Of a stretch of 64,000 nt of DNA, positions 19,610 to 30,317 are shown one piece after another (within the stretch, counting starts at the first letter, position 1; each line of letters opens with the position of its first letter). The position numbers and the translations under genes were made by a program. The stretch spans positions 41,401 to 105,400 of the forward strand of contig JALSJH010000009.1 in NCBI GenBank assembly GCA_026989455.1, given 5' to 3'. Source of the DNA: Chromatiales bacterium. Lineage in GTDB: Bacteria; Pseudomonadota; Gammaproteobacteria; RBG-16-57-12. The notes under the pieces are model-generated. The model was not told the DNA's origin and searched no databases. It saw only the letters and a program-made list of their open reading frames with translations.

Positions 19610-19760
19610 CCATTGAAGTGCGGGCTCCCTCTGGGAAAGATAGTAACGCACTTGGAGTCGTCTGACGGGGTGATGGCAGTATGCTCGGTGATGATGTCGT
19701 TGTAGTATCGCTTTTGCGACTAATTTAAGACTCAGAGGCCCCGTCATGGGGCTTTTTGTT
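19610..19760 (+). ncRNA. Structured leader or small RNA upstream of rimP-nusA-infB
   Basis: About 150 nt between a promoter and a terminator, with no coding frame. Visible helices are AAGTGCG (19616-19622) pairing with CGCACTT (19647-19653), and inside it a TCCC-tct-GGGA hairpin. TGACGGGG (19663-19670) is perfectly complementary to CCCCGTCA (19739-19746), which overlaps the left arm and loop of the terminator. The two pairings exclude each other, the layout of an attenuator. In E. coli the equivalent position holds metY and terminators; here I find no tRNA. It may control the operon in cis or be a separate small RNA. Confidence 0.5.
19736..19760 (+). terminator. Intrinsic terminator 1 in the rimP leader
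   Basis: GCCCC-gtcat-GGGGC (19738-19752) followed by TTTTTGTT. It is a short but GC-rich stem with a clear U-tract. It lies about 90 bp before the rimP start, so read-through is required for operon expression unless another promoter lies downstream. Confidence 0.8.
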
Positions 19761-19801
19761 AGCTGCAGGGAAGCCTGCTGGCTATATAGAGTTGTAATAG
19801 G

Positions 19802-19828
19802 TGGGCCATTGGCCCATTTTTTGTTTTT
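19802..19828 (+). terminator. Intrinsic terminator 2 immediately before rimP
   Basis: TGGGCC-att-GGCCCA (19802-19816) followed by TTTTTTGTTTTT, ending 14 bp before the rimP start codon. A second terminator this close to the gene suggests attenuation within the leader rather than the end of an upstream gene. Confidence 0.75.
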
Positions 19829-19841
19829 GAAGGTGGCCGTT

Positions 19842-20297
19842 GTGCGTAAAGCATCTGATAAGTTATACGAAATAATTACCCCGGTAGTTGAAGCACTTGG
19901 CTATGAGCTGGTGGGTATTGAGTATATTTCTCAGGGAAAACACTCGGTGCTGCGGCTCTATATCGATAGTGAAAAAGGTATCGTTGTCGATGACTGCGCT
20001 GAGGTGAGCCACCAGGTGAGTGGTGTGCTGGATGTCGAAGACCCCGTTAAGGGCGTTTACCATCTGGAGGTCTCCTCACCGGGTTTGGACAGGCCGCTAT
20101 TTAACGAAGAGCATTATGAGCGTTTTGCGGGACATCAAGCCAAAATACAGCTAACCGCGCCGCTGAATGGGCGGCGTAAGTTTCAAGGTGTTTTGCTTGG
20201 TTTGAAAGCGGGTGGAGTGGCAATTGTTGTAGATGATACTGAATATCTACTGCCCTTTGCTTCTATAGATAAAGCGAATTTGGTCCCCGAATTCTGA
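19842..20297 (+). CDS. rimP: Ribosome maturation factor RimP
   Basis: Needed for 30S subunit maturation. Start chosen at the GTG at 19842 (151 aa, MRKASDKLYEIITPVVEALGYELVG), preceded by GAAGGTGG; the ORF track begins about 100 bp upstream, within the two terminators. Conserved blocks include ELVGIEYISQGKHSVLRLYID and the YHLEVSSPGLDRPLF signature. First gene of the rimP-nusA-infB-rbfA-truB-rpsO-pnp run. Confidence 0.96.
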   Translation: MRKASDKLYEIITPVVEALGYELVGIEYISQGKHSVLRLYIDSEKGIVVDDCAEVSHQVSGVLDVEDPVKGVYHLEVSSPGLDRPLFNEEHYERFAGHQAKIQLTAPLNGRRKFQGVLLGLKAGGVAIVVDDTEYLLPFASIDKANLVPEF

Positions 20298-20322
20298 TAT
20301 TGAGGCCGCTGGAGGCAGTGAT

Positions 20323-21819
20323 ATGAGTAAAGAGATTTTGATGGTTGTTGATGCCGTTTCCAATGAGAAGGGTGTTGAGAGCGAAATCATATTTGAGGCA
20401 ATTGAAGCGGCGCTGGCGATGGCGACCAAAAGGCTTCATAGCGAAGATATGAATATTGAAGTGGTCATTGATCGTAAGAGTGGTGACTACGAAACTTTTC
20501 GCGTGTGGAACGTGGTTGACTATCCTGATCTAGAAGATCCTGAAAGTGAACTGACCATGGTTGATGCAGTCGATTACGACGAAAATGCTCAGGTGGGTGA
20601 TGTCATCAAAGAGCCTATGGAGTCTGTTGAGTTTGGGCGTATTGCAGCGCAGACAGCCAAGCAGGTGATTGTGCAGAAGGTTCGTGAAGCTGAGCGTGCG
20701 CAAATTGTAGAGCTGTATGAGCACCGCAAGGGTGAGTTGATTACCGGTGTGGTTAAGCGCCTTGATAAAGGCGGTGTCATACTGGATATGGGTAACCACG
20801 CTGAGGCGAGCATTACCCGGGAAAATATGATTCCCCGTGAGGCGGTTCGTCCAGGTGATCGAATTAGAGGCTTGCTTTTTGATGTGCGCGCCGAGAGTCG
20901 TGGCCCGCTACTACATGTGAGTCGCAGCCACCCCGACCTTTTAATCGAGCTGTTTAAGCTGGAAGTTCCGGAAGTGGGTGATGATGTGATTAGCATCATC
21001 AGTGCGGCCAGAGACCCCGGTGTACGCGCTAAAATAGCGGTGCGTAGTAACGATGATCGAATTGATCCGGTGGGGGCTTGTGTCGGTATGCGAGGCTCTC
21101 GTGTGCAGTCGGTCTCTAACGAGTTAGCGGGTGAGCGGGTTGATATCATTCTGTGGGATGAAAACCCTGCGCAGTTTGTTATTAACGCAATGTCTCCAGC
21201 TGAAGTGAGTTCAATCGTTGTTGATGAAGATGCGCACAGCATGGACATTGCGGTGGTTGATGAGCAGCTCTCACAAGCGATTGGCCGTAATGGACAAAAT
21301 ATCAGGTTGGCGACAGAGCTGACCGGGTGGACGCTGAATGTGATGGGTGAATCACAGGCGGCTGAGCAGAGTGAGATGGAAGCAAAGGCCGCGCAGGCGC
21401 TGTTTGTTGATAAGCTCGATGCAGATGAAGATGTGGCGGCAATTTTGTATCAGGAAGGCTTTAGTAGTATTGAAGAGATTGCCTATGTGCCCCATGCCGA
21501 GTTGCTGGAAATTGAAGAGTTTGATGAAGATATTGTTGATGAACTGCGTAATCGTGCTCGAGATGTCCTGCTGACCCAGGATATTTCAAAAGAGGAGCAT
21601 GCTGATGATAAACCAGGCGTAATAGAGTTGATCGATTTGGAGGGTATGGATGAGGCGCTCTACCAGCTGTTAACCGCTCGCGGTATCAATAGTTGGGAAG
21701 AATTGGCGGAACTCTCCATAGATGATTTTGATGATGTAGACGGTGTTGATGAAACACGTGCGGGTGCCTTGATTATGGCCGCTCGCGCACCATGGTTTGC
21801 AGAAGAGAGCAATAAATAA
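20323..21819 (+). CDS. nusA: Transcription elongation/termination factor NusA
   Basis: RNA polymerase-binding factor for pausing, termination and antitermination. Domain order: N-terminal RNAP-binding domain (1-~130), S1 domain (~132-200, ELITGVVKRLDKGGVILDMG), two KH domains (~200-345, including ACVGMRGSRVQSVSNEL and AIGRNGQNIRLA), then two C-terminal acidic helix-hairpin-helix repeats. At 498 aa it matches the E. coli type with both repeats. It is known in E. coli to feed back on its own operon, which makes the upstream attenuator-like leader relevant. Confidence 0.98.
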   Translation: MSKEILMVVDAVSNEKGVESEIIFEAIEAALAMATKRLHSEDMNIEVVIDRKSGDYETFRVWNVVDYPDLEDPESELTMVDAVDYDENAQVGDVIKEPMESVEFGRIAAQTAKQVIVQKVREAERAQIVELYEHRKGELITGVVKRLDKGGVILDMGNHAEASITRENMIPREAVRPGDRIRGLLFDVRAESRGPLLHVSRSHPDLLIELFKLEVPEVGDDVISIISAARDPGVRAKIAVRSNDDRIDPVGACVGMRGSRVQSVSNELAGERVDIILWDENPAQFVINAMSPAEVSSIVVDEDAHSMDIAVVDEQLSQAIGRNGQNIRLATELTGWTLNVMGESQAAEQSEMEAKAAQALFVDKLDADEDVAAILYQEGFSSIEEIAYVPHAELLEIEEFDEDIVDELRNRARDVLLTQDISKEEHADDKPGVIELIDLEGMDEALYQLLTARGINSWEELAELSIDDFDDVDGVDETRAGALIMAARAPWFAEESNK

Positions 21820-21840
21820 GTAGCTCAAGGGGTAGGTGTT

Positions 21841-24426
21841 ATGTCTAGCGTAACAGTCAAACAATTTGCTGAGGCAGTCTCTGTTCCGGTTGAACGATTA
21901 CTTTCTCAGTTGTCAGAGGCTGGGTTGTCAGCTGAGACAGCGGACGCGTTGATTAGTGATGATGAGAAGGTTCTTTTGCTGGATTTTTTGCGCAAAAGTG
22001 GTGATGGAGTGAAAGAAAAGGCAGTTTCATCGCCTAAGAAAATCACGCTTAATCGCAAATCGACCAGTGAGCTGCGCCAGTCATCATCCCAAGGTGGTCG
22101 TTCAAAGACGGTCAGTGTTGAGGTGCGTAAAAAACGTACCTACGTCAAGCGCAGTGCGGCGGTAGATGAAACACCGACACCTAGCCCAGAAGAGAGCTCT
22201 GTTGAAACAGTCGCAGAGGTTGTTGCAAAGCCACCCGAGCCAGAAAAATCTGAAGAGACGCTGAAGCAAGAGATGCGTGAACGTGCCATTGAGCAGGCGC
22301 GTGTCACTGCGGCGACAGAGGCCAGTAAGAAGGCTAAGCTGAAAGGCGATGTGCTTGAAGAGGTGCGTCGACTCGCCGCTGAAGAGTCGAACCGTAAAAA
22401 GGCAGAGGAGGAGGCGCGCCTGTTGATTGAAGCGCGTAACGCCGTTAAGAGCACGGCAGCGCCTGCATCCGAGAAAAAAGCGGATGACACTAACCCGCGC
22501 AACAATAAGCGCAGGGGTAAGGGTGGCGATCGTGAAACCAAGTATGGCCGCAAAGAGCTGCATGTGGCAAAAGGCAAATCGGGTCGACGTGGTGGCAAGA
22601 AAGGCAAGCGTGCTCGTATGGTTGTTGATGATAATCAAGAGCATGGCTTTACAGCGCCTACGGCTCCAATTGTGCGCGAAGTGGCTGTGTCGGAGACCAT
22701 TGCGGTTGCCGAACTGGCTCAACGCATGGCCGTTAAGGCTGCGGATGTTATCAAGGCGATGATGAATATGGGCACCATGGTGACCATAAATCAGGTGCTG
22801 GATCAGGAGACTGCCTCCATTGTGATTGAAGAGATGGGGCATAAAGTCAAGCTGATCAATGAAGATGCGATTGAAGATGAAATTGTAGGCCTAGTTGATG
22901 AAGATAACGGTGAGCGGGTTTCTCGGCCACCGGTTGTTACCATTATGGGGCATGTCGATCACGGTAAAACGTCACTGCTTGATTATATTCGAACCACTAA
23001 GGTTGCAGCGGGTGAAGCCGGTGGCATCACCCAGCATATCGGTGCATACCATGTGGATACACCAAAAGGAACCATCTCATTCCTCGATACTCCAGGGCAC
23101 GCAGCGTTTACTGCAATGCGTGCTCGGGGTGCTAAAGCAACCGATATCGTGGTGCTTGTGGTTGCCGCAGATGATGGCGTGATGCCGCAAACAAAAGAGG
23201 CCATTCAGCATGCGAAAGCAGCTGAAGTACCCCTTATTATTGCAGTTAATAAGTGTGATAAAGATGAGGCAGATCCTAAACGCGTCATGCAGGAGCTGGT
23301 GGCGGAAGAGGTTATCCCGGAAGATTGGGGTGGTGAGCATATGTTTATTCAGGTCTCCGCCAAAACCGGACAAGGTGTTGATGAGTTGCTGGACAGCATC
23401 TTACTGCAGACCGAGATCCTTGAACTCACAGCCGTTACTGATGCACCGGCAAGAGGCGTTGTTATCGAGTCACGTCTCGATAAAGGTCGGGGGCCTGTGG
23501 CGACCATTTTGGTTCAAAACGGTACCTTGAAAAAAGGGGATATCGTGCTGGCGGGTCTGGAGTATGGTCGAGTGCGTACCATGCTTGATGAAAACGGCAA
23601 GCTGGTGACCAATGCAGGGCCATCGATGCCGGTTGAAATACTCGGTCTATCCGGTGTTCCTTCTGCAGGTGATGAGGCCATTGTGGTTGCCAATGAGCGT
23701 AAGGCGCGAGAAGTGGCGATGTTCCGCCAAGGCAAGTTCCGCGAAATAAAACTGGCGCGCCAACAGAAGGCTAAGCTGGAAAATATGTTCAACACTATGG
23801 CTGAAGGCAAAGTCAGTACCATGAACCTAGTTATTAAAGCCGATGTTCAAGGTTCATCTGAGGCACTCTCCGATGCGCTGCGTAAGCTCTCAACGGATGA
23901 GGTTCGAGTTAATATCGTCGCCAGTGGTGTGGGTGGTATTACCGAATCTGATATGAACCTGGCGATGGCATCCAGTGCCGTGGTGATTGGTTTCAATGTT
24001 CGTGCCGAAATATCGGCCAAGCGTTTAGCTGAAAATGAAGAGATTGAACTGCGTTACTACAGCGTGATTTATGATGCGATTGACGAGGTTCGCCATGCCA
24101 TGACAGGCATGTTGGCACCTGAGTTCAAAGACGTGGTGGTGGGTATGGCTGAAGTTCGTGACGTGTTCAGCGCGCCAAAAATTGGTTTGATTGCTGGGTG
24201 TATGGTCATGGAAGGTGCGGTCAGACGCAGTAGCCCGATTCGAGTGCTGCGTGACAATGTTGTCGTCTACGAAGGTGAGCTCGAATCATTGCGCCGCTTC
24301 AAAGATGATGTCAATGAGGTCAAGAGCGGCACCGAGTGTGGCATCGGCGTGAAAAACTACAATGACGTTCAAGTGGGTGACCAGATTGAAGTCTATGATC
24401 GTATCGAGGTTAAACGTACACTTTAA
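21841..24426 (+). CDS. infB: Translation initiation factor IF-2
   Basis: GTPase that brings initiator tRNA to the 30S subunit. The N-terminal IF2N domain ([20 protein letters not shown]) is followed by a long charged Lys/Glu/Ala-rich linker to about residue 275, a second IF2N-type domain ([20 protein letters not shown]), and the G domain with [17 protein letters not shown] and NKCDKD. Domains II-IV complete 861 aa. Its TAA shares one base with the rbfA ATG. Confidence 0.98.
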   Translation: MSSVTVKQFAEAVSVPVERLLSQLSEAGLSAETADALISDDEKVLLLDFLRKSGDGVKEKAVSSPKKITLNRKSTSELRQSSSQGGRSKTVSVEVRKKRTYVKRSAAVDETPTPSPEESSVETVAEVVAKPPEPEKSEETLKQEMRERAIEQARVTAATEASKKAKLKGDVLEEVRRLAAEESNRKKAEEEARLLIEARNAVKSTAAPASEKKADDTNPRNNKRRGKGGDRETKYGRKELHVAKGKSGRRGGKKGKRARMVVDDNQEHGFTAPTAPIVREVAVSETIAVAELAQRMAVKAADVIKAMMNMGTMVTINQVLDQETASIVIEEMGHKVKLINEDAIEDEIVGLVDEDNGERVSRPPVVTIMGHVDHGKTSLLDYIRTTKVAAGEAGGITQHIGAYHVDTPKGTISFLDTPGHAAFTAMRARGAKATDIVVLVVAADDGVMPQTKEAIQHAKAAEVPLIIAVNKCDKDEADPKRVMQELVAEEVIPEDWGGEHMFIQVSAKTGQGVDELLDSILLQTEILELTAVTDAPARGVVIESRLDKGRGPVATILVQNGTLKKGDIVLAGLEYGRVRTMLDENGKLVTNAGPSMPVEILGLSGVPSAGDEAIVVANERKAREVAMFRQGKFREIKLARQQKAKLENMFNTMAEGKVSTMNLVIKADVQGSSEALSDALRKLSTDEVRVNIVASGVGGITESDMNLAMASSAVVIGFNVRAEISAKRLAENEEIELRYYSVIYDAIDEVRHAMTGMLAPEFKDVVVGMAEVRDVFSAPKIGLIAGCMVMEGAVRRSSPIRVLRDNVVVYEGELESLRRFKDDVNEVKSGTECGIGVKNYNDVQVGDQIEVYDRIEVKRTL

Positions 24427-24842
24427 TGGCGACGCGTAACTACAAACGAACGGACCGTGTGGCGGATCAGATTCAACGTGAGCTGGCTCAGTTGATTGCT
24501 CGCCAGGTAAAAGACCCGCGTGTGGGTATGGTGACGATTACGGGTGTTGATGTCACTCGTGAGTTTGATCATGCGAAGATATTTTTCACCGTTATGGATG
24601 CAGATCAAGCCACGATTAAAGAGACCTCGACTGGATTGACTAAGGCGGCGGGCTTTCTGCGAAGAGAGTTGGGGCGTGCTATTCGTCTGCGAACGGTTCC
24701 GCAACTTCATTTTCACTATGACAGTTCCATCGAGCACGGCGCTCACCTCTCCAACCTGATTGAGCAGGCGGTTAAAAGTGATAAACGGCTTGCCGATGAT
24801 GCGGATGAGGGTATTGATTTGCCTGAAAACGACAAGCGGTAG
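24426..24842 (+). CDS. rbfA: Ribosome-binding factor A
   Basis: Small KH-fold protein that binds the 30S subunit and helps mature 16S rRNA. It starts [31 protein letters not shown] and carries the family block [20 protein letters not shown]. 138 aa. The ATG overlaps the infB stop by one base and truB starts 8 bp after its stop. Confidence 0.96.
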   Translation: MATRNYKRTDRVADQIQRELAQLIARQVKDPRVGMVTITGVDVTREFDHAKIFFTVMDADQATIKETSTGLTKAAGFLRRELGRAIRLRTVPQLHFHYDSSIEHGAHLSNLIEQAVKSDKRLADDADEGIDLPENDKR

Positions 24843-24850
24843 GTCGGCAG

Positions 24851-25768
24851 GTGGCTCGGCGTAAGAGAGGTCGTGACCTCAGTGGTGTTCTGCTTCTGAA
24901 TAAACCGCTGGGTGATAGCTCCAACGGCATATTACAGCGTGTAAAGCGCCTTTATAATGCCAATAAAGCGGGGCATACTGGCGCGCTTGATCCACTGGCA
25001 AGTGGCATGTTGCCGATCTGTTTTGGTGAGGCTACCAAGTTTTCAAGTTATCTGCTGAATTCTGATAAGTGCTATATTGCGACCTGCAAACTGGGTGCCA
25101 CCACCACCACGGGTGATGCCGAGGGAGAAGTGGTTCAACAACGCCCGGTAGGGGTGTATAGTAGGGCGCTAATGGCGCAAGTGGTTGCGCGCTTTAGCGG
25201 TGAAATTGAACAGATACCTCCCATGTATTCGGCCCTCAAACATAAGGGGCAGCCGCTGTACAAATTGGCAAGGCGAGGTGAAGAGGTTGAGCGTAAAGCA
25301 CGCTCTATAACGATACATCGCTTGGATATCCTGCGTCACGAAGGTGATGAGCTGGATATTCGGGTCTGTAGTTCCAAGGGAACGTATATACGAACCCTTG
25401 CTGAGGATATCGGTGAGTTCCTCGGTTGTGGTGCCCATTTAACTGCCCTTCATCGTGAATGGGTGGCAGGATACGAAGATCATCCAATGGTCTCTCTTGC
25501 GCTGGTTGAGCAGCTGGCTGAGCAGGGATTTGAACAACTGGATGAGAAATTGTTACCGATGGAAGCCGCACTGAAAGACTTTCCGCAGGTTGAGCTTGAT
25601 GCCGATGCCTCGTTTTACATCTGTCGCGGTCAACAGGTGTTTGTAGCGAATAGCCCCCCTTGTGGTCTGTTACGGCTCTATTCGCATGAAAAAGCCTTTT
25701 TGGGTTTGGGTGAAGTTCAGAGTGATGGACGAATCGCCCCCAAACGGCTTGTTAGCAGCGTTGAGTAA
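24851..25768 (+). CDS. truB: tRNA pseudouridine-55 synthase TruB
   Basis: Makes pseudouridine 55 in the T loop of tRNAs. The catalytic motif GHTGALDPLASGMLP (Asp46) is present near the N-terminus, along with the KCYIATCKLGATTTTGDAEGE block and the RCSKGTYIRTLAEDIG-type motif (here CSSKGTYIRTLAEDIG). 305 aa with a C-terminal PUA-like region. GTG start at 24851. Position between rbfA and rpsO is standard. Confidence 0.97.
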   Translation: MARRKRGRDLSGVLLLNKPLGDSSNGILQRVKRLYNANKAGHTGALDPLASGMLPICFGEATKFSSYLLNSDKCYIATCKLGATTTTGDAEGEVVQQRPVGVYSRALMAQVVARFSGEIEQIPPMYSALKHKGQPLYKLARRGEEVERKARSITIHRLDILRHEGDELDIRVCSSKGTYIRTLAEDIGEFLGCGAHLTALHREWVAGYEDHPMVSLALVEQLAEQGFEQLDEKLLPMEAALKDFPQVELDADASFYICRGQQVFVANSPPCGLLRLYSHEKAFLGLGEVQSDGRIAPKRLVSSVE

Positions 25769-25832
25769 TCATCAGCTGCTTAATTAATTTAAACTTATCC
25801 TGTACAGCAGGAGATTATTAGGAGTTTTACCA

Positions 25833-26102
25833 ATGGCATTAACTGCTCAAGATAAACAAGCTATTGTCAACGATTACAAGCGTGGCGAGAGTGATACAGG
25901 CTCCCCCGAGGTTCAGGTTGCACTGCTGACTGCGCGTATCGAAGACCTCTCTGGTCACTTTAAAGAGCACAAGCATGACCACCACTCACGCCAAGGTCTG
26001 CTGCGTTGTGTTAACCAGCGTCGCAAATTATTAAGCTACCTGAAAAACAAAGATCTGGGTCGCTACCGCGATTTGATCTCTCGTTTAGGTCTGCGTAAGT
26101 AA
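25833..26102 (+). CDS. rpsO: 30S ribosomal protein S15
   Basis: 89-residue helical protein that binds 16S rRNA early in assembly. The sequence ([24 protein letters not shown]..., RRKLLSYLK) is unmistakable. In E. coli S15 represses its own translation through a leader pseudoknot; the 64-bp gap upstream could hold such a structure, but I did not resolve one. A GGAG-type site precedes the ATG. Confidence 0.98.
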   Translation: MALTAQDKQAIVNDYKRGESDTGSPEVQVALLTARIEDLSGHFKEHKHDHHSRQGLLRCVNQRRKLLSYLKNKDLGRYRDLISRLGLRK

Positions 26103-26141
26103 ATTAACAATAATCTATGGCCTTATCTCAAGGAGCCTGAC

Positions 26142-28229
26142 GTGACGACAGCAACAGTAAAAACTTTCCAGTACGGCCAGCATACTGTCAAATTGGAAAC
26201 AGGTGAAATTGCCCGCCAGGCCTCAGGTGCCGTGATGATCAGCATGGGTGACACCACCCTGCTGGTTACCTGTGTTGCAAAGAAAGAGGCCGTCGAAGGG
26301 CGTGATTTTTTTCCGCTGACGGTTAACTATCAAGAGCGTACTTACTCTGCGGGCAAGATTCCGGGTGGTTTTTTCAAGCGTGAAGGCAGGCCGACTGAGA
26401 AAGAGACGCTGACCTGTCGACTGATCGACCGCCCACTGCGTCCGTTATTTCCTAATGGATTTATCAATGAGGTGCAAATCGTTGCTACGGTGGTCTCCCT
26501 CGATCCTGAAATTGATCCTGACATCCCCGCAATCATCGGTGCCTCGGCAGCTGTTGCGTTATCGGGTTGTCCGTTTTCCGGAGTTATAGGCGCAGCGCGT
26601 GTTGCTTATGTTGATGGTCAGTATTTGCTGAACCCTGATCGTACCGTGTTGGCTACTTCTGACCTGGACCTTGTGGTTGCCGGGACGGAAAGTGCGGTGC
26701 TGATGGTTGAGTCGGAAGCGAAAGAGCTCTCTGAAGAGGTGATGTTGGGGGCCGTAGTCTACGGACACGAGCAGCTGCAAACGGCGATTAAGGCGATAGA
26801 TGAACTGGTTGCTGAGGTGGGTGTCACAAAGTGGGAGTGGCAAGCGCCTGTAGAGGATGCCGAATTGAAGGCAGCCGTGGCTGAGATTGCTGAAACATCG
26901 GTCACTGCGGCGTATCAAATCAGTGACAAGCAGGCGCGTTATGCAGCACTGGATGAGGTTCGTGGTGATCTGGTGGCCAAATTGGCATCTGAAACGTCTC
27001 AGTGGAGTGCGGAGGCGGTTAAAGCAGCGCTGAGTAAACTTGAAAAATCGGTTGTGCGCACACGGATTATCGAAGGTAACCCTCGCATTGATGGTCGCGA
27101 TAGCCACTCTGTGCGTCCCATCACGGTCACTACTGGTTTATTGCCTCGTGTCCACGGTTCATCACTCTTTACCCGCGGTGAAACACAAGCAATTGTAGCG
27201 GTTACACTGGGTACAGAGCGTGATGCACAGGTGATTGATGCGATTGAAGGTGAACGTAAAGATCCCTTCATGTTGCACTACAATTTCCCACCTTACTGTG
27301 TAGGTGAGACGGGTATGGTGGGTAGTCCGAAGCGACGTGAAATTGGTCATGGTCGTCTGGCAAAGCGCGGTGTTGCTGCGGTTATGCCGACACTTGACGA
27401 GTTTCCCTATGTTGTCCGCGTTGTATCAGAAATCACCGAGTCAAACGGCTCCAGCTCGATGGCTTCAGTGTGTGGCTCGAGTTTGGCATTGATGGATGCC
27501 GGGGTGCCGATAAAAGCACCTGTTGCCGGTATCGCCATGGGGTTGATTAAAGAAGAGAGTGGCTTTGCGGTGCTGAGTGATATTCTGGGTGATGAGGATC
27601 ACTTGGGCGATATGGACTTTAAAGTGGCCGGTACTAATGGTGGTGTCACTGCATTGCAGATGGATATTAAAATCGATGGCATCACAAAAGAGATCATGGA
27701 GGCCGCTTTAGAGCAAGCCAAGGCGGGTCGCCTGTATATTTTGGGTGAAATGGCCAAGGTTATTCATGACTCCCGTGAAGATGTCTCTGATTTTGCACCT
27801 CGCATTCTGACGATTAAAGTTAACCCGGATAAAATCCGTGACATCATCGGCAAAGGCGGTGCAACGATCCGTGCGCTGACTGAGGAGACCGGCACCAGTA
27901 TCGATATTTCTGATGATGGTGTGGTTAAGATCGCTTCTGTTGATGGTTTGGCAGCAAAAGAGGCTGTAAAGCGTATTGAACAGATTACCGCAGATGTTGA
28001 AGTGGGTTCAATCTACGAAGGTACGGTATCCAAGTTGATGGATTTCGGTGCTTTTGTGAATATCCTTCCTGGCAAAGATGGCCTGGTACACATCTCACAG
28101 ATCTCTGTTGAGCGCGTTGAAAAGGTCAGTGACAAATTGTCAGAGGGTGATGTGATCAAAGTGAAGGTGCTTGAGATTGACAAGCAGGGTCGCATTCGCT
28201 TGAGTATGAAGGCAATCACTGAAGGCTGA
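26142..28229 (+). CDS. pnp: Polyribonucleotide nucleotidyltransferase (PNPase)
   Basis: 3'-5' phosphorolytic exoribonuclease of the RNA degradosome. Two RNase PH domains (1-~140 and ~310-530) flank a helical domain; then come KH ([22 protein letters not shown]) and S1 ([33 protein letters not shown]). The 695-aa length is normal. GTG start with AAGGAG upstream. It is last in the run from rimP and is followed by a terminator. Confidence 0.98.
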   Translation: MTTATVKTFQYGQHTVKLETGEIARQASGAVMISMGDTTLLVTCVAKKEAVEGRDFFPLTVNYQERTYSAGKIPGGFFKREGRPTEKETLTCRLIDRPLRPLFPNGFINEVQIVATVVSLDPEIDPDIPAIIGASAAVALSGCPFSGVIGAARVAYVDGQYLLNPDRTVLATSDLDLVVAGTESAVLMVESEAKELSEEVMLGAVVYGHEQLQTAIKAIDELVAEVGVTKWEWQAPVEDAELKAAVAEIAETSVTAAYQISDKQARYAALDEVRGDLVAKLASETSQWSAEAVKAALSKLEKSVVRTRIIEGNPRIDGRDSHSVRPITVTTGLLPRVHGSSLFTRGETQAIVAVTLGTERDAQVIDAIEGERKDPFMLHYNFPPYCVGETGMVGSPKRREIGHGRLAKRGVAAVMPTLDEFPYVVRVVSEITESNGSSSMASVCGSSLALMDAGVPIKAPVAGIAMGLIKEESGFAVLSDILGDEDHLGDMDFKVAGTNGGVTALQMDIKIDGITKEIMEAALEQAKAGRLYILGEMAKVIHDSREDVSDFAPRILTIKVNPDKIRDIIGKGGATIRALTEETGTSIDISDDGVVKIASVDGLAAKEAVKRIEQITADVEVGSIYEGTVSKLMDFGAFVNILPGKDGLVHISQISVERVEKVSDKLSEGDVIKVKVLEIDKQGRIRLSMKAITEG

Positions 28230-28256
28230 TTTTAGCTTTAGTTTTTTGTACAGGAG

Positions 28257-28276
28257 AGGGGCTTTTAGCCCTTTTT
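28257..28276 (+). terminator. Intrinsic terminator after pnp
   Basis: GGGC-tttta-GCCC followed by TTTTTCTG, 30 bp after the pnp stop. It ends the rimP-pnp run. The rest of the gap up to 28408 shows nothing that I can assign. Confidence 0.75.
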
Positions 28277-28408
28277 CTGTATGTGGTTGTTGACTCTTTC
28301 GGGGTGATTGCATGTGATCTACCTATTTCCCCCAGAAAGGCAGCGGTGGGTGGCGTGTTCTAGCGCGCTGAGTTCTAGCCGATTGAATAGAGAGGCAAGG
28401 CAACGGTT

Positions 28409-29311
28409 ATGAGTGTTGAGCAATTAAACGCAGAGTTTGCTATTTCTGGTCAACTTGAATTTATTCAGGGTAAGGGTGGTCTGCCCTTTATCGCCATTGA
28501 TAATGGCGCAGCGTGTGCCCTGATCTCAATCTATGGCGGACAAGTGCTGCGTTTTAAGCCCGCAGGGACTGCTGATGATCTCCTGTTCTTGAGTGATAAA
28601 GCTCATTATGTTCAAGGCCAGGCTATTAAGGGTGGAGTGCCGATCTGTTGGCCTTGGTTTGGTGATGACCCTGAAAATAGAGGCCGAGCAGCCCACGGCT
28701 TTGCGCGCAATCGAATGTGGCGTGTCATAGCGACTGAAGGTTCGGATGAAGGCGTCACCAAGGTGACGTTGGGTTTTTCTGATTCGGAGGATACTCGCAA
28801 AATTTGGCCGCACTCGTTTGATCTTCGTCTGGAAATTAGCGTGGGGCAGTCGTTGGGTTTGAGCTTGGTGACGCGCAATATGGGTGATCAGCCCTTGGTG
28901 ATTACCCAAGCGCTGCACACCTATTTTAGTGTAACTGATATTAATCGAGTCTTCATAACCGGTCTGGATGGGGTCGGTTATCTGGATAAGGTCGATGACT
29001 TTAACCAGAAACAGCAGTGTGGAGACCTCTCAATCAGCGGCGAAGTGGACCGAATTTATACCGATGTACCTGCGGTATTGGCGATAAATGATGTGGCACG
29101 GCCACGGGCTGTGCAAATTGAATCCAGCGGCAATAAAACCTCAGTGGTTTGGAATCCGTGGAGAGACAAAACCGCCAACATGGCTGATCTGGATGATGAA
29201 GCTTATCAGCACTTTGTCTGTGTCGAAACAGCTAATGCAGCGGATGACCGCATTGAGATAGCTGCAGGTGAGTCGTATCAATTAACCGCTTATTACCGGG
29301 TTGCTGAGTAG
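28409..29311 (+). CDS. D-hexose-6-phosphate mutarotase (YeaD family)
   Basis: Aldose-1-epimerase-like fold of about 300 aa. The blocks IKGGVPICWPWFGD and AHGFARNRMWRV are diagnostic of the YeaD/glucose-6-phosphate-1-epimerase family. Further on, LHTYFSVTDI and the near C-terminal YQHFVCVETANA contain the usual catalytic His and Glu positions. It interconverts anomers of hexose phosphates in the cytoplasm. Its stop codon is directly adjacent to the stop of the convergent oxyR-like gene, with no gap. Confidence 0.92.
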   Translation: MSVEQLNAEFAISGQLEFIQGKGGLPFIAIDNGAACALISIYGGQVLRFKPAGTADDLLFLSDKAHYVQGQAIKGGVPICWPWFGDDPENRGRAAHGFARNRMWRVIATEGSDEGVTKVTLGFSDSEDTRKIWPHSFDLRLEISVGQSLGLSLVTRNMGDQPLVITQALHTYFSVTDINRVFITGLDGVGYLDKVDDFNQKQQCGDLSISGEVDRIYTDVPAVLAINDVARPRAVQIESSGNKTSVVWNPWRDKTANMADLDDEAYQHFVCVETANAADDRIEIAAGESYQLTAYYRVAE

Positions 29312-30208
29312 CTAGCTCCTATGGTTGGACTCCTCCTCACGTATGCAGTTGAGCAGCGCTTGTAAGTCCTTTTTACGTGCGTAGGTGGGGCGCCATACTA
29401 AGGCGATCTGTCGGTGTGGCCCTGGTTCTGATAGCGGGCGTAAGTGGATGTTGCTCTGCTCTACCAACATACTCTCTGCCGCCATATCAGGAATAAAAGT
29501 TATCCCCTGACCACCTGCAACCATCTCTATCATTGTGTAGAGGCTAGTGCCTTGGATTGCAGCACGTTGGCGCGACGATTGCCAATGGCAGGCAGCGAGC
29601 GCATGATCACGCAGACAGTGCCCCTCCTCCAACAGCATGATTTCATCAGCAGGCAACTGATCAGACGACATCGCTTGATGACTGCTTGCCAGTGGATGGT
29701 CTGGCGGGAAGGCGATGCAAAAGTTCTCTTCGCTGATCAATTCATGCTCTAACCCCTTTAAATTGTAGGGTAGAGCCATGATCGCGCAGTCAATCTGACC
29801 ACTGCTTAACCGCTCCAGCAGCGATGCGCTTCGCTCTTCGATGAGCAGTAGCTTCAGCTTTGCAAAGTGTTTGCGAATACCGGGCAAAACCTTGGGCAGT
29901 AAAAAGGGGCCAATGGTAGGAATGACACCTAACCTAAGCTGCCCGACCAAGGTACCCATTTCACCTTTGGCGGTCTCTACGATCTCATTAGCCTGCTCTA
30001 TCAACTGTCGAGCTTTAGGCTCCAACATATAACCCAAAGGTGAGATAAGCACCTTTCGTTTGTTGCGTTCAAACAGCGCTCCGCCCAGCATCGCTTCCAG
30101 CTCTTGTATGCCAGAGCTCAAAGTGGACTGGGTGACAAAGCAGCGCTCAGCCGCATGACCAAAGTGTTTTGACTCAATTACTGCAAGAAAGTATTGCAGC
30201 TGGCGCAT
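29312..30208 (-). CDS. oxyR: OxyR-type LysR-family peroxide regulator
   Basis: LysR-type regulator with an N-terminal winged helix (FLAVIESKHFGHAAERCFVTQSTLSSGIQELE) and an OxyR-like sensor domain. The peroxide-sensing cysteines are both present in LLEEGHCLRDHALAACHW (Cys198 and Cys207), with the same spacing as E. coli Cys199/Cys208. I favour the ATG at 30208 (298 aa); a TTG at 30238 would add ten residues, and neither has a good ribosome-binding site. It is divergent from a cytochrome c peroxidase gene, a logical target. Confidence 0.9.
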   Translation of the reverse strand: MRQLQYFLAVIESKHFGHAAERCFVTQSTLSSGIQELEAMLGGALFERNKRKVLISPLGYMLEPKARQLIEQANEIVETAKGEMGTLVGQLRLGVIPTIGPFLLPKVLPGIRKHFAKLKLLLIEERSASLLERLSSGQIDCAIMALPYNLKGLEHELISEENFCIAFPPDHPLASSHQAMSSDQLPADEIMLLEEGHCLRDHALAACHWQSSRQRAAIQGTSLYTMIEMVAGGQGITFIPDMAAESMLVEQSNIHLRPLSEPGPHRQIALVWRPTYARKKDLQALLNCIREEESNHRS

Positions 30209-30317
30209 GGAGGGTAAGTTAATAATCGAAATTTCCAATCACAGTTAGTTAATTAATTCATTGGATCTACTTTATAGATTTTCTTAGACTAGCTCCAGTT
30301 TAAATATCTTTCATCAC

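Noticed and set aside
19610-19760. tRNA (metY or tRNA-Leu) before rimP, as in E. coli
   Set aside because: No T-loop (GTTCGAATC-like), acceptor stem or CCA-bearing cloverleaf was found; the RNA folds differently.
22102-22842. 246-codon minus-strand frame inside infB
   Set aside because: It mirrors the low-complexity charged linker of IF-2; composition is an artefact of that codon pattern and no protein family fits.
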